A DNA stretch of 64,000 nucleotides from positions 56,770-120,769 of the forward strand of contig NZ_VNIM01000002.1 of NCBI RefSeq assembly GCF_007785815.1, given 5' to 3'. Shown here in pieces: positions 8,768-17,704 of the stretch (positions are counted from its first letter, which is position 1; the number at the start of each line of letters is the position of its first letter). The notes under the pieces are model-generated. The model was not told the origin of the DNA. It made no database searches and saw only the letters and a list, made by a program, of their open reading frames with translations. This DNA comes from Alterirhizorhabdus solaris (GTDB taxonomy: Bacteria; Pseudomonadota; Alphaproteobacteria; Sphingomonadales; Sphingomonadaceae). Position numbers and translations under genes: made by a program.

Positions 8768-9016
8768 ATGGCTGAGATCGATGTTGAGCATATGCGCCGG
8801 TGCATCCGCGCGATGGATTTTGAACGGGGTACTGCCGCCCAAATCGCCTTGTGGCGCGAAGATCTAGCTGATGCCCGGGCAAATCTCATCATCGAGAACA
8901 TGGCGCCAACGGCCAACGAAGACGAAATGTTTGCAATGATGCTGGCCGAGGGCCTCCCACCGTCCCTCATGCCGTCGATTATAAGTAGCCTCTACAGGCC
9001 TGACGACTCGGTCTGA
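8768..9016 (+). CDS. Hypothetical protein
   Basis: A protein of 82 residues, helical and Met-rich (HMRRCIRAMDFERGTAAQIALW, then DEMFAMMLAEGLPPSLMPSI). It lacks a signal peptide, membrane segment or known domain. It stands alone between the toxin-antitoxin region and repeat-rich non-coding DNA. Composition is consistent with a real cytoplasmic protein, but nothing points to a function. Confidence 0.45.
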   Translation: MAEIDVEHMRRCIRAMDFERGTAAQIALWREDLADARANLIIENMAPTANEDEMFAMMLAEGLPPSLMPSIISSLYRPDDSV

Positions 9017-9081
9017 CGCTTTCAGGCTGAAGGGTCCTGATCGTGTGCCATCCTTCCGTGGGCAGGCTCAAGCGCTTGCTT

Positions 9082-9181
9082 GGTCCTCGAAAGCACGAAA
9101 CGGGAGCTCGTTCTCGTTTGTAGGAGGCTTATGAAGGGATTGGAAATCGCCAGCAGATGCGTCTTCGTGCTTTCGAGGACC
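9082..9181. repeat. Perfect 18-bp inverted repeat with 64-bp spacer
   Basis: The arms are 9082-9099 (GGTCCTCGAAAGCACGAA) and 9164-9181, its exact reverse complement. The homology ends sharply at both arm borders. Arms this long and exact with a short non-coding middle could form a stem or be the ends of a very small non-autonomous element. No target-site duplication was seen. Confidence 0.75.
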
Positions 9182-9332
9182 GATTGAGAGGCCAGGACGG
9201 CATGACCCTGCGACGCCGCCAGTTCTTGAACATGACCGCCGTTAGTTGACCATTCATTGCTCTCCCCTTTATGTCACGGCTACGCGGCGTCCACCCAAGG
9301 AGAGTCCGTCTCCCGCTAGGGAACTAATGGCC

Positions 9333-9360
9333 AAGGCCGCCCATTGGGCGGCCTTTGGTT
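9333..9360 (+). terminator. Rho-independent terminator
   Basis: A 10-bp perfect stem (AAGGCCGCCC and its complement at 9346-9355) with a 3-base loop, followed by a T-rich tail. It would isolate the following regulator/czc region from upstream transcription. Confidence 0.75.
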
Positions 9361-9529
9361 TATCTGGACTGTCAGCGTTTCAACCTATGCGTGACGGCTC
9401 TCGCTGCTTATAGGGTAGGCAATATGGCCGTCCCCGCTGTTGTCCATGGCATCAAGGGGCGGCCTTCTTTCGTTACGGGACAAGCAGGGCGTGCCACGTG
9501 GCGCACTTCGATGTGGAGGGCGCTGCGTC

Positions 9530-9943
9530 TCAGCCGCTATGCAGGCTCGGAGCCAAGGCTTCTATGATCCTGCAGTCGGCCACGGTGTTGCGGCTACAGG
9601 ATTCGATCAGCGTGTCGAGCTCGCCCGCGAGGGCCGTCAGATCGGCGATCTTTCGTGTAATCGCATCCCGATGCCGATTGGCGATCACGTCCACGGCCAT
9701 GCAGGATTGTTCGCGACGATCGGCGAGTCCCATAAGCTCCCGGACCTGATCGATCGAGAAGCCGAGATCGCGCGCTCGACGGATGAAGGACAAGCGGCGC
9801 AGATGCTCGTCCTCGTAAGTTCTGTAATTGCCTGCGGACCGCGCTGGTGTCGGCAGCAAGCCGATTTGTTCGTAGTAGCGTATCGTCTCGACCTTGGTGC
9901 CTGTCGCCGAAGCCAGCTTCCCGATCGTCAGTTTCTCAGACAC
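9530..9943 (-). CDS. cadR: MerR-family Cd/Zn/Pb-type regulator (CadR-like)
   Basis: A protein of 137 residues from a GTG at 9943. The N-terminal winged helix (LTIGKLASATGTKVETIRYYE) is followed by the long dimerisation helix and a metal-binding loop. Cys81, Cys116 and Cys124 match the three-Cys pattern of divalent-metal MerR proteins (CadR, ZntR, PbrR) and not the CueR pattern. An upstream ATG would add eleven residues that overlap the promoter's -10 region, so the GTG is preferred. It diverges from the CDF-czc operon across a classical 19-bp-spacer MerR promoter. It probably activates that operon on Cd, Zn or Pb and represses itself. Confidence 0.85.
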   Translation of the reverse strand: MSEKLTIGKLASATGTKVETIRYYEQIGLLPTPARSAGNYRTYEDEHLRRLSFIRRARDLGFSIDQVRELMGLADRREQSCMAVDVIANRHRDAITRKIADLTALAGELDTLIESCSRNTVADCRIIEALAPSLHSG

Positions 9944-9948
9944 AGCGC

Positions 9949-9979
9949 TTGACCCTCTACCGACTAGAGGGTGCATATA
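9949..9979 (+). promoter_or_regulatory. MerR-type promoter of the first czc operon
   Basis: The -35 TTGACC (9949-9954) and -10 CATATA (9974-9979) are separated by 19 bp, the overlong spacing that MerR proteins correct. The spacer carries a perfect dyad, ACCCTCTA - 5 bp - TAGAGGGT (9952-9972), close to known CadR operators. It reads towards the CDF gene at 10012. Confidence 0.85.
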
Positions 9980-10011
9980 GGCTGCCAGATCGATTCTACC
10001 GAGGTGGCAAG

Positions 10012-10674
10012 ATGGCCTGCACGAGTTGCGCGTCCGACAAGGCGGGCACCCTGAACGACCCGAAGTGGCGGCGCGCGCTGTGGATCGCGCTCGCGATCAA
10101 TGGCGGCATGTTTGCGATCGAGATCGTCGCCGGGATTACGGGCGGATCGAAAGCGCTCCAGGCCGACGCGCTCGACTTCTTCGGTGACGCTGCCAACTAC
10201 GCGATCAGCTTGGGCGTCGCTGGAATGGCGATAACCTGGCGCGCGCGCGCAGCGATGCTGAAGGGAGCGACGCTTGCTCTGCTCGGCCTATATGTCCTTC
10301 TCGCGGCAGGTTGGGGTGCGCTTCACGGCACGGTACCCCATGCCGAGGTCATGGGTATCGTGGGAGTTGCTGCACTGATCGCGAACGCCTTGGTCGCGGT
10401 CATGTTGTATCGCTTCCGCAGCGGCGACGCGAACATGCGTTCAGTTTGGATATGTTCGCGCAACGACGCGATCGGCAATATCGCGGTGGTACTGGCTGCG
10501 GGGGGTGTCTTTGGCCTCAACAGCGCGTGGCCTGATCTCATGGTCGCCGTGCTGATGGCAGCGCTTGGGCTGTCCGGCGGCTTCCAGATTATGCGCCAGG
10601 CACGCTCCGAACTGCGATCCGGGCCGACACCTCTTCCTTCGGATTACAGGCAGCCGTTACATGGGAGTCGTTAA
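10012..10674 (+). CDS. Cation diffusion facilitator family transporter (CadD/CzcD-like)
   Basis: A protein of 220 residues with six predicted membrane segments. The N-terminus is Cys-rich (MACTSCASDK). The first metal-site motif (DALDFFGDAANY) in helix 2 and the second (SRNDAIGN) in helix 5 are typical of CDF transporters that exchange cytoplasmic Zn2+/Cd2+ for protons. The C-terminal cytoplasmic domain is nearly absent, as in short CDFs beside CadR regulators. It is the first gene after the CadR promoter, and the czc genes follow in the same direction without a terminator. Confidence 0.85.
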   Translation: MACTSCASDKAGTLNDPKWRRALWIALAINGGMFAIEIVAGITGGSKALQADALDFFGDAANYAISLGVAGMAITWRARAAMLKGATLALLGLYVLLAAGWGALHGTVPHAEVMGIVGVAALIANALVAVMLYRFRSGDANMRSVWICSRNDAIGNIAVVLAAGGVFGLNSAWPDLMVAVLMAALGLSGGFQIMRQARSELRSGPTPLPSDYRQPLHGSR

Positions 10675-10693
10675 GTTGCTACGGCGAAGGCCA

Positions 10694-11029
10694 ATGCATC
10701 GGCTTACTGCCTTGTTCCTTTGTTTGATGCTCATGCTGTCGCTCGGGCTGGGATCGGTCGCGCACGCGACCGAAGGTGTGAGATGCGTTGATTTCACCGC
10801 CGCCAGCGCGCTTGAGCATAGCGCTAGTGACGGGGACCAAGTGCCGGCCGATGCTGACAAGTCCTACCCGCACCATCATGGTGGCTGCCACGGCCATCAC
10901 ATTGGTGTACCGTTTGAGGCAGGTCTCGTCGCCTCCGTAGATGGGCTGCCCATGGCCCATGGGTCTTGGAACCATGATCCGATGGCGCCGGTGCCTTCGG
11001 ACCCAGCATTGAGACCGCCCCAAGCCTGA
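10694..11029 (+). CDS. His-rich periplasmic metal-binding protein (CzcI-like position)
   Basis: A protein of 111 residues. The signal peptide (MHRLTALFLCLMLMLSLGLGS, cleavage after AHA) is followed by a His-rich stretch YPHHHGGCHGHH near residue 65. A start at 10661 is possible, but the Met at 10694 gives a cleaner leader. The gene precedes czcC, the place held by czcI in Cupriavidus, and a similar His/Asp-rich protein precedes the second czcC here (54351-54713). Sequence similarity to CzcI itself is not evident; a periplasmic Zn/Cd buffer or modulator of the efflux pump is inferred. Confidence 0.65.
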   Translation: MHRLTALFLCLMLMLSLGLGSVAHATEGVRCVDFTAASALEHSASDGDQVPADADKSYPHHHGGCHGHHIGVPFEAGLVASVDGLPMAHGSWNHDPMAPVPSDPALRPPQA

Positions 11030-11092
11030 CGACCACCTAATCCGCCGCACCGATCGCGTGCGGCATCCCAGGTTCGCCAGGAGTTCGTCACC

Positions 11093-12358
11093 ATGTCCCG
11101 TATTATCGCGGCCTTACTGGCCGTGGCGTCGTGCGCATCGATCGCGCACGCGCAATCATCAGAGCCAGCACCGACCAGTCCCCCCCTCACGCTCGAACGG
11201 GCGTTGGCGCTCGCCGGCGAAACTGCGCCGAGCCTTGAAGCGGCCACGGCAGGGGTGCGAGCGGCCGTGGCGGGGCGTACAGTTGCCGGCTACCGCCCCA
11301 ACCCGTCGATCGTTGCTGAAACCGAGAACGTCGCAGGAAGCGGCCAATATCGCGGTCTGCGCAGTGCAGAAACGACAGCCGGCTTGTCGCTCCCGATCGA
11401 GCTTGGGGGCAAGCGATCCGCACGGATCGCCGTCGCAGACGCGATCGGCAATCGGGCGCGCATCGGAACGGTGTTGGCAGAGGCCGATCTCCGGCTCGCC
11501 GTTACCCAGCTCTACATCCAGGCAGCGTCGGCCGAACGCCGCCTCGTTACAGCTCGCGAACAAGCCGGCATCGCTCGGGAGGCGCTACGCGCAGCCGGTG
11601 TTCGCGTGCAGGCGGGGCGTGCATCACCGCTCGAACAGCAGCGTGCCGATGTGCTGCGCATCAACGCAGAGACGGCCGTAGAGCGAGCCCAACGGCTTTC
11701 CGAGGTCGCGCGAGATAATCTTGCGCGGCGGATCGGCCAGCCCGTGACCGCGTCCTTGGACCTCGCATGGTATGATCGTGTCGAGGGTTTCGGGCCTGCG
11801 AGGCCGATCGAACCCGCCGGCACGCTGGCGCTAGCCGCCGCCCGTGCTGACGCTACGACGGCAGAGGCACAGGTTCGGCTTGCTCGCTCGCAGCGGGTTC
11901 CAGACGTGACGTTGAGTGCGAGCGCGCGACGGCTCGAGGCGACCAATGACGTTGCCGCAGTTTTCGGGGTCTCCATCCCCTTTCCTGTCTTCAACAACGG
12001 TCGGGCAGCTATCGCCCAAGCGCGTGCACAAAGCGATCAGGCGCAGGCCCTACGGCGTGCTGCCGAGTTGGACGCGGCGCAGGACATTGCAAACGCGCAG
12101 GCGGAGGTCGCGAATGCCGCTACCTCCGCACGCAATGCGAGCGGTCCGGTACTGGCAGCGGCAGCCGAGGCCGCTCGCATTGCCCGGATCGGCTACCGAG
12201 AGGGAAAATTCGGCCAGCTCGACTTGCTCGATGCTGAACGAACCCTGTCTGAGACGCGCACCGCCGCGATCGACGCGCTCGCCACTTATCACGACGCAAA
12301 AGCACGCCTGGAACGGCTCGTAGCCGCCGCGCCCTCGTCTGAGGAAAACGTTCAATGA
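11093..12358 (+). CDS. czcC: CzcC, outer-membrane factor of RND metal efflux
   Basis: A protein of 421 residues of the TolC family. A signal peptide ends near residue 22 (SIAHAQ), followed by two internally related coiled-coil/beta units (first ALALAGETAPSLEAATAG, second LALAAARADATTAEAQ). The central Pro-Val-Phe motif (IPFPVFNNGRA) is typical of CzcC/CusC proteins. It forms the channel that lets the RND pump discharge Zn, Cd or Co outside the cell. A good ribosome-binding site (AGGAG) precedes the ATG. It overlaps czcB by four bases. Confidence 0.92.
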   Translation: MSRIIAALLAVASCASIAHAQSSEPAPTSPPLTLERALALAGETAPSLEAATAGVRAAVAGRTVAGYRPNPSIVAETENVAGSGQYRGLRSAETTAGLSLPIELGGKRSARIAVADAIGNRARIGTVLAEADLRLAVTQLYIQAASAERRLVTAREQAGIAREALRAAGVRVQAGRASPLEQQRADVLRINAETAVERAQRLSEVARDNLARRIGQPVTASLDLAWYDRVEGFGPARPIEPAGTLALAAARADATTAEAQVRLARSQRVPDVTLSASARRLEATNDVAAVFGVSIPFPVFNNGRAAIAQARAQSDQAQALRRAAELDAAQDIANAQAEVANAATSARNASGPVLAAAAEAARIARIGYREGKFGQLDLLDAERTLSETRTAAIDALATYHDAKARLERLVAAAPSSEENVQ

Positions 12359-13527
12359 CAAAGATCATCATGCGGGCGCTGACGCCCGTGACCCTAGCTC
12401 TCATCCTTGCCGGATGCGGTGGAGCCGGCAGCAGCGGTGAAGCCGGCGAAAAGGCCGGAGCTGAAAAGACGGAAGGTGCCGAGGCCGGCGAGGCAAAGGA
12501 AGGTCCGAAGGACGTCGTCACACTATCCGCGCCGCAGATCGCCGACGCTGGGATCGAGGTTACGCGACCCACGGTAGGTGGCGTCGCCGGTGCGATCGAG
12601 CTGTCGGCAACGATCGAGGGTGATCCGCAGGGCGTACAGGTCGTGTCGGCATCAGTGGGCGGTCGTCTCGTATCGCTGACCCGCAATCTTGGACAATCCG
12701 TTGGTCGCGGCGATCCGCTCGCCATTATCGAAAGCCGCGAAGCGGCGTCGCTCAAAGCGGAGGTAGAGGCCGCTCGCGCGCGCTCCGCCCTCGCGCAATC
12801 GAATCTTCGTCGCGAGCAGCGGCTGTTCGCCGAGCGCGTGTCACCGGAACAGGATCTCGTTGCAGCGCGGACCGCCGCCACGGAAGCCAGCATCGCGCTT
12901 CGCCTGGCGCAGCAGCAATTGTCCGCGACTGGCAGCGGAGGCGGTGCGCTCAACCGCATTGCAGTGCGCTCGCCGATCGCCGGTCAGGTGATCGCGCGCT
13001 CGGCCACGCTCGGGCAGACGGTTGCGGCCGACGCCGAGCTTTTCCGGGTCGCCAACCTGTCGAAGGTGACGGTTGCGACTTCGCTGGTGCCGAGTGATGC
13101 AGGCCGCGTAAAGCCCGGTGCGCGTGTCGAAGTGACAGCAGTGGGTCGTCGCCAAGAAGGGCGCGTCACCTTCGTCTCCCCTGTCCTGGACGAGACGACG
13201 CGACTGGTTCCGGTGATTGTCACGCTCGACAATGCCGGGAGTACCTGGCGGGTTGGCGAGACGGTCAACGTCTCGATCTTGGTGCCGGCCAACGGAGACC
13301 GCACCGTCGCCGTGCCCTCGGCCGCGGTTCAGATGATCGAGGACAAGTCGTTCGTCTTCGTGCGCACTTCTACGGGCTTCCGGGCAACGCCGGTGACATT
13401 GGGACGCACCAACGGTGGTCAGGTCGTCGTCACGTCCGGGCTCACCGGCTCGGAGCGGATCGCCTCCACCAACAGCTTCACGCTCAAGGCCGAACTCGGC
13501 AAGGGCGAAGGCGGGGACGAGGACTGA
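12355..13527 (+). CDS. czcB: CzcB, periplasmic adaptor of RND metal efflux
   Basis: A protein of 390 residues. The leader ends in a lipobox (ILAGC), so the adaptor is a lipoprotein. A Gly/Glu/Lys-rich linker (residues 25-50) follows. The order is then the barrel-sandwich hybrid halves (VSASVGGRLVSLTRNLGQSV and IAVRSPIAGQV), the alpha-hairpin (KAEVEAARARSALAQSNLRREQ in between) and the beta-barrel with the membrane-proximal domain. It links CzcA to CzcC. Overlap with czcC and only three bases before czcA indicate one operon. Confidence 0.92.
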   Translation: MTKIIMRALTPVTLALILAGCGGAGSSGEAGEKAGAEKTEGAEAGEAKEGPKDVVTLSAPQIADAGIEVTRPTVGGVAGAIELSATIEGDPQGVQVVSASVGGRLVSLTRNLGQSVGRGDPLAIIESREAASLKAEVEAARARSALAQSNLRREQRLFAERVSPEQDLVAARTAATEASIALRLAQQQLSATGSGGGALNRIAVRSPIAGQVIARSATLGQTVAADAELFRVANLSKVTVATSLVPSDAGRVKPGARVEVTAVGRRQEGRVTFVSPVLDETTRLVPVIVTLDNAGSTWRVGETVNVSILVPANGDRTVAVPSAAVQMIEDKSFVFVRTSTGFRATPVTLGRTNGGQVVVTSGLTGSERIASTNSFTLKAELGKGEGGDED

Positions 13528-13530
13528 GCC

Positions 13531-16500
13531 ATGATCGGTCGCATCGTCACCCTCTCCGTCGAGAAGCGCTGGCTTGTCCTGCTTCTCACCGTCGCCGCGG
13601 CTCTGCTCGGGATCGGCGCTTTGCGCCAGCTCCCGATCGACGCCGTTCCCGACATCACCAACAACCAGGTGCAGATCAACGTCGTCGCCCCTGCCCTATC
13701 CCCTGACCAGATCGAGAAGCAGGTCGCGTTCACAGTCGAGACCGCGCTCGCCGGCATTCCTGGCCTCGAATATACCCGTTCGCTCAGCCGCAACGGCTTC
13801 GCCCAGGTCACAGCCGTCTTCACCGAAAAGACCGACATCTACTTCGCCCGGCAACAGGTCGCGGAGCGGCTGCGGACTGCGGAAGAGGATCTTCCCGAGG
13901 GCGTGAATCCCGAAATGGGTCCGATCGCGACCGGGCTCGGCGACATCTTCATGTGGACCGTCGAATACCGTGAGCTGGATCAGGTTCATCATCGCAACGG
14001 TGAGCCCGGTCTGCAACGCGATGGAAGCTACATCACACCCGAGGGCGATCACCTCGTCAGCGACGCGGACAAGGCGACCTACCTACGTACCGTACAGGAC
14101 TGGATTGTTACGCCCCAGCTCAAGAGCACTGAGGGGCTGGCCGGGGTCGACTCTCTTGGCGGCTATACCAAGGAATACCTCGTTGTTCCCGATGTGCAGC
14201 GCATGGCGGCGATGCGCCTTACATTCCAGGACCTCACAACGGCACTGGAGCGCAACAACACCAGCGCCGGTGCCGGCGTCGTCAATCGTAATGGCGAAGG
14301 ATTGGCGGTGCGTTCCGATGGGCGCGTGCGCAATGCCGATGAGCTTGCCCGCACCGTCATCGCCACCCGGGAAGGTGTGCCGATCCTGCTCAACCAGATC
14401 GCGACCATTCGGACCGGTCAGGCTCTCCGCATGGGTTCGGCGTCCGAGAATGGTCGCGAGGTGGTGGTCGGGACTGCAGTTATGCGGATCGGCGAGAATA
14501 GCCGCACTTTCTCAACCGGGGTGGCGGAACGCCTGACGGAAATCGGCAGATCGCTGCCGGTCGATGTGGTTGTGAAGCCCGTCATGAACCGGACCGAGCT
14601 GGTGAACTCCACCATCTCTACGGTTGCTCGCAACCTCGCCGAAGGCGCGGTGCTGGTCATCGTCGTGTTGTTCGCACTTCTAGGAAATTTCCGGGCGGCG
14701 CTGATCGCGGCACTCGTCATCCCGATCACGATGCTGCTCACCAGCATCGGCATGTTGGAGGCCGGCGTTTCGGCAAATCTGATGAGCCTGGGCGCGCTCG
14801 ATTTTGGCCTGATCGTCGATGGTGCCGTCATCATCGTCGAGAATGCATTGCGGCGTCTCGCGGAAGCGCAGCATGGCCGTGACGGCGTTCTGACATTGGC
14901 GCAGCGGCTTGAACTGGTGGCGGCCTCGGCTCGTGAAATGATCCGTCCGTCCGTTTACGGTCAAGCGATCATCATCCTCGTCTATGCGCCCTTGCTCACC
15001 TTCACCGGTGTCGAGGGCAAGATGTTCGAGCCAATGGCACTCACCGTCATCATCGCGCTCGTGTTCGCCTTTATCCTCTCGCTAACCTTCGTGCCCGCAG
15101 CGATCGCCATTTGGCTGAGCAAGCGTGTGGAGGAGAAGGAAAGCCGGGCCGTGATGTTCCTCCGGCAGCGCTACGAACCGGGCCTCGATGCAGCGATGCG
15201 GCGCCCGACGTTGACCATGGGTGTCGCGGTGGGGGCTCTGGCACTCGCGGCGGCTGCCTTTACGACTTTGGGGCAGGAGTTCCTGCCCCAGCTCGACGAA
15301 GGTAATATCCTCGTGCAGGCTGTACGTATTCCCGGTACGTCGGTCGACCAGAGTCAGGCCATGCAGTTCCAGGTGGAAAAGGCTCTCGCGAAGGCACCCG
15401 AAGTTCGTTTCGCCTTTTCGCGTACCGGCACGTCTGAGATCGCATCTGACCCGATGCCGGCGAACGCCACGGATACGTTCGTTATCCTGAAGCCGAAGAA
15501 GGAATGGCCAGAGCCGGATCTCACGAGAGAGGAGCTGATAGAGCGCTTCGAAAAGCGTCTTTCGACCCTTCCTGGCAACGCCTACGAGATCACTCAGCCG
15601 ATCCAGATGCGCTTCAACGAGCTGATCGCAGGTGTCCGCGGCGACATCGCCATCAAAGTGTTCGGCGACGACTTCGGCGAGATGAATGCCACCGCAGATC
15701 GGATCGCGGGTATCCTGCGCCGCACGAGGGGCGCCGCAGACGTGCGGGTCGAGCAGACTGAAGGACTGCCGATGCTTGATATCCGGCCGAACCGAACCGC
15801 AATGTCGCGTGTCGGGGTGACCGCTGGCGACGTGCAGGACACGGTCGCCGCAGCAATCGGCGGAAGGCAGGCGGGCATCATCTTCGAGGGGGATCGTCGC
15901 TTCCCGGTCGTGATCCGAATGGCAGAAAGCGCACGGTCTGACCTCACGGCCGTCGCCCAGGTGCCGGTGCCGACTGCCGCCGGCGGCTTCGTACCGCTCT
16001 CGACCGTGGCCGATATCGCCGTTGTCGATGGGCCAAACCAGATCAGCCGCGAGAACGGCAAGCGGCGCGTCGTGGTGCAGGCGAACGTGCGCGACCGTGA
16101 CGTCGCTGGTGTCGTTGCCGATGCCCGCGCAGCGATCGACAGCCAGGTTAAGCTGCCAGCAGGGAGTTACCTGGAATGGGGCGGCCAGTTCGAAAACCTC
16201 GCCTCTGCACGTGATCGCTTGGCAATCGTGGTGCCGATCTGCTTCGTCGTCATCATGTTCCTGCTCTACGGGGCGCTCGGTTCCGTTCGGGACGCACTGA
16301 TCGTGTTCACCGGCGTTCCGCTAGCGCTGGTAGGAGGGGTCCTGGCGCTCGTGCTGCGCGGTATGCCGTTCTCCATCTCTGCAGCAGTTGGCTTCATCGC
16401 CTTGTCGGGAATTGCCGTTCTCAACGGCTTGGTCATGGTGTCGTCGATCCACGACCTGATGCGGCAAGGCATGGATCGAGCACTTGCGGCGCATCAGGGC

Positions 16501-16758
16501 GCACTAGCCCGTCTTCGGCCTGTCGCAATGACTGCTCTTGTGGCTTCACTGGGCTTCGTGCCGATGGCGCTGGGGCACGGTGCTGGAGCGGAAGTGCAGA
16601 AACCTCTCGCAACCGTCGTCATCGGTGGCCTGATTTCTGCAACGCTGCTTACGTTGTTTGTGCTTCCAACGCTTTATGCCCGTTTCGGCAGCCGCATGCT
16701 GCCGACCTCGAACAACGATCAGCAGGCCGCGCCTACTGGTGAGGAGATCCCGGCATGA
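13531..16758 (+). CDS. czcA: CzcA, RND pump for divalent metal cations
   Basis: A protein of 1075 residues, full length for heavy-metal RND pumps, with twelve membrane segments and two large periplasmic loops. The fourth membrane helix carries the proton-relay motif [15 protein letters not shown], the pattern of Zn/Co/Cd/Ni pumps rather than of Cu/Ag pumps. A short insertion near residues 150-185 (TVEYRELDQVHHRNG) is slightly longer than in typical CzcA. The proton-driven pump works with CzcB and CzcC. Its stop overlaps the next CDF gene. Confidence 0.93.
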   Translation: MIGRIVTLSVEKRWLVLLLTVAAALLGIGALRQLPIDAVPDITNNQVQINVVAPALSPDQIEKQVAFTVETALAGIPGLEYTRSLSRNGFAQVTAVFTEKTDIYFARQQVAERLRTAEEDLPEGVNPEMGPIATGLGDIFMWTVEYRELDQVHHRNGEPGLQRDGSYITPEGDHLVSDADKATYLRTVQDWIVTPQLKSTEGLAGVDSLGGYTKEYLVVPDVQRMAAMRLTFQDLTTALERNNTSAGAGVVNRNGEGLAVRSDGRVRNADELARTVIATREGVPILLNQIATIRTGQALRMGSASENGREVVVGTAVMRIGENSRTFSTGVAERLTEIGRSLPVDVVVKPVMNRTELVNSTISTVARNLAEGAVLVIVVLFALLGNFRAALIAALVIPITMLLTSIGMLEAGVSANLMSLGALDFGLIVDGAVIIVENALRRLAEAQHGRDGVLTLAQRLELVAASAREMIRPSVYGQAIIILVYAPLLTFTGVEGKMFEPMALTVIIALVFAFILSLTFVPAAIAIWLSKRVEEKESRAVMFLRQRYEPGLDAAMRRPTLTMGVAVGALALAAAAFTTLGQEFLPQLDEGNILVQAVRIPGTSVDQSQAMQFQVEKALAKAPEVRFAFSRTGTSEIASDPMPANATDTFVILKPKKEWPEPDLTREELIERFEKRLSTLPGNAYEITQPIQMRFNELIAGVRGDIAIKVFGDDFGEMNATADRIAGILRRTRGAADVRVEQTEGLPMLDIRPNRTAMSRVGVTAGDVQDTVAAAIGGRQAGIIFEGDRRFPVVIRMAESARSDLTAVAQVPVPTAAGGFVPLSTVADIAVVDGPNQISRENGKRRVVVQANVRDRDVAGVVADARAAIDSQVKLPAGSYLEWGGQFENLASARDRLAIVVPICFVVIMFLLYGALGSVRDALIVFTGVPLALVGGVLALVLRGMPFSISAAVGFIALSGIAVLNGLVMVSSIHDLMRQGMDRALAAHQGALARLRPVAMTALVASLGFVPMALGHGAGAEVQKPLATVVIGGLISATLLTLFVLPTLYARFGSRMLPTSNNDQQAAPTGEEIPA

Positions 16759-17363
16759 GCGAGGAAAGCTTTGATCTCGCCACGGCCGAAAAGCGCCGGA
16801 CGCTCTGGATAGTCCTGCTGCTCAATCTGGGGCTGGCGGTAGGCTTCGGCGTGACCGGCATAGCCGCGGATTCTAGCGCTCTGATCGCGAACGGCCTCGA
16901 CAACGCCTCTGATGGACTCGTTTATATCATCAGCTTGCTCGCCCTTTCGCGCTCACAGGCCTGGAAACGAGGGGCAGCGCTGACATCGGGCGTCTTGCTG
17001 CTGCTCTTCGCCGCTGGTGTGCTGTTTGATGCCGGGCGGCGCTACTTTTCGGGAAGCGAACCGCTCGGCCCCACGATGATCGGGATGGCGATCGTCGCGG
17101 CGCTCGTGAACGGGGTCTGTTTGTGGCTGCTGAAGCGGTTGCGCGAGCCCGACGTGAATATGCGAGCGGCCACGACCTTCAGCCTCAACGACTTCGTATC
17201 TAACGGCGGCATCATCCTAGCCGGCGTGATCGTCCTTTGGACTGGGCAGAACTGGCCGGACCTCGTCGTTGGCGTTGCTGTCGCCGCCATCGCGGTGAAA
17301 GGCGGCCTGGAGATCCTGCATGATGCCCGCTCCGACGCGGATACAGAAGATACGGATCAGTGA
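16755..17363 (+). CDS. Second short CDF-type cation transporter
   Basis: A protein of 202 residues with six predicted membrane helices, paralogous to the CDF at 10012-10674. Metal-site motifs are NGLDNASDGLVY in helix 2 and SLNDFVSNGG in helix 5. It too lacks a long cytoplasmic C-terminal domain. It overlaps czcA by four bases, so the operon begins and ends with a CDF transporter. These would move metal from cytoplasm to periplasm, where CzcCBA can capture it. Confidence 0.85.
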   Translation: MSEESFDLATAEKRRTLWIVLLLNLGLAVGFGVTGIAADSSALIANGLDNASDGLVYIISLLALSRSQAWKRGAALTSGVLLLLFAAGVLFDAGRRYFSGSEPLGPTMIGMAIVAALVNGVCLWLLKRLREPDVNMRAATTFSLNDFVSNGGIILAGVIVLWTGQNWPDLVVGVAVAAIAVKGGLEILHDARSDADTEDTDQ

Positions 17364-17586
17364 GCGCCGGTCATGACCATGGCGAACACGCCCACGCGAC
17401 ACCGGGCACCGGCATCCTTGAGACCTTAGGTGACAACGGGAAAGGGGCGGCGCTGGACGGAGGAGGCCGATGCGGAGCTCCGCCAGCGCGTGGCCGCCAG
17501 ACAAACTCTAGCGACGATTGCGAAGGGATGAGACGTACGGTGGATGGGGTCCGTGGACGGGCTGCTCTTTTTTCGAATTACCCTGC
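17360..17586 (+). pseudogene. Remains of a third transporter start joined to a broken Myb/SANT-like gene
   Basis: A GTG overlapping the stop of the CDF gene opens a His-rich start (MSAGHDHGEHAHA) of the kind found at the N-terminus of zinc CDF proteins, but the homology ends after about a dozen residues. From 17430 another frame encodes MTTGKGRRWTEEADAELRQR and continues to IAKG before a stop. Removing one base at about 17527 restores GMRRTVDGVRGRAAL. This is a frameshifted helix-turn-helix protein with a Trp/Glu-rich SANT-like start. The region up to 17704 holds no other gene. Confidence 0.55.
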
Positions 17587-17704
17587 CCTCGCCAACGCGG
17601 CCTTGCGAGACACGGTAAAGCATGGGTCGAGGTCGAAGCGGGACGGACCTCTGCCGGGTTCCAAGGCGTAAATCGGACTATCACGCCGGTTCCGGTTCAA
17701 CATC

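Larger units (their letters stand above)
9017..9529. other. Gene-poor stretch with inverted repeat and terminator
   Basis: No supported gene lies here. The stretch holds an 18-bp inverted repeat (9082-9181), a 15-codon relic starting at 9202 that begins like a twin-arginine leader (MTLRRRQFLNM) and stops at once, and an intrinsic terminator (9333-9360). The relic suggests that a secreted oxidoreductase gene was once cut here. Confidence 0.5.

Noticed and set aside
12120..12959. 279-codon minus-strand frame across czcC/czcB
   Set aside because: It is antisense to two overlapping, well-supported genes; the Ser/Arg-rich composition is typical of shadow frames.
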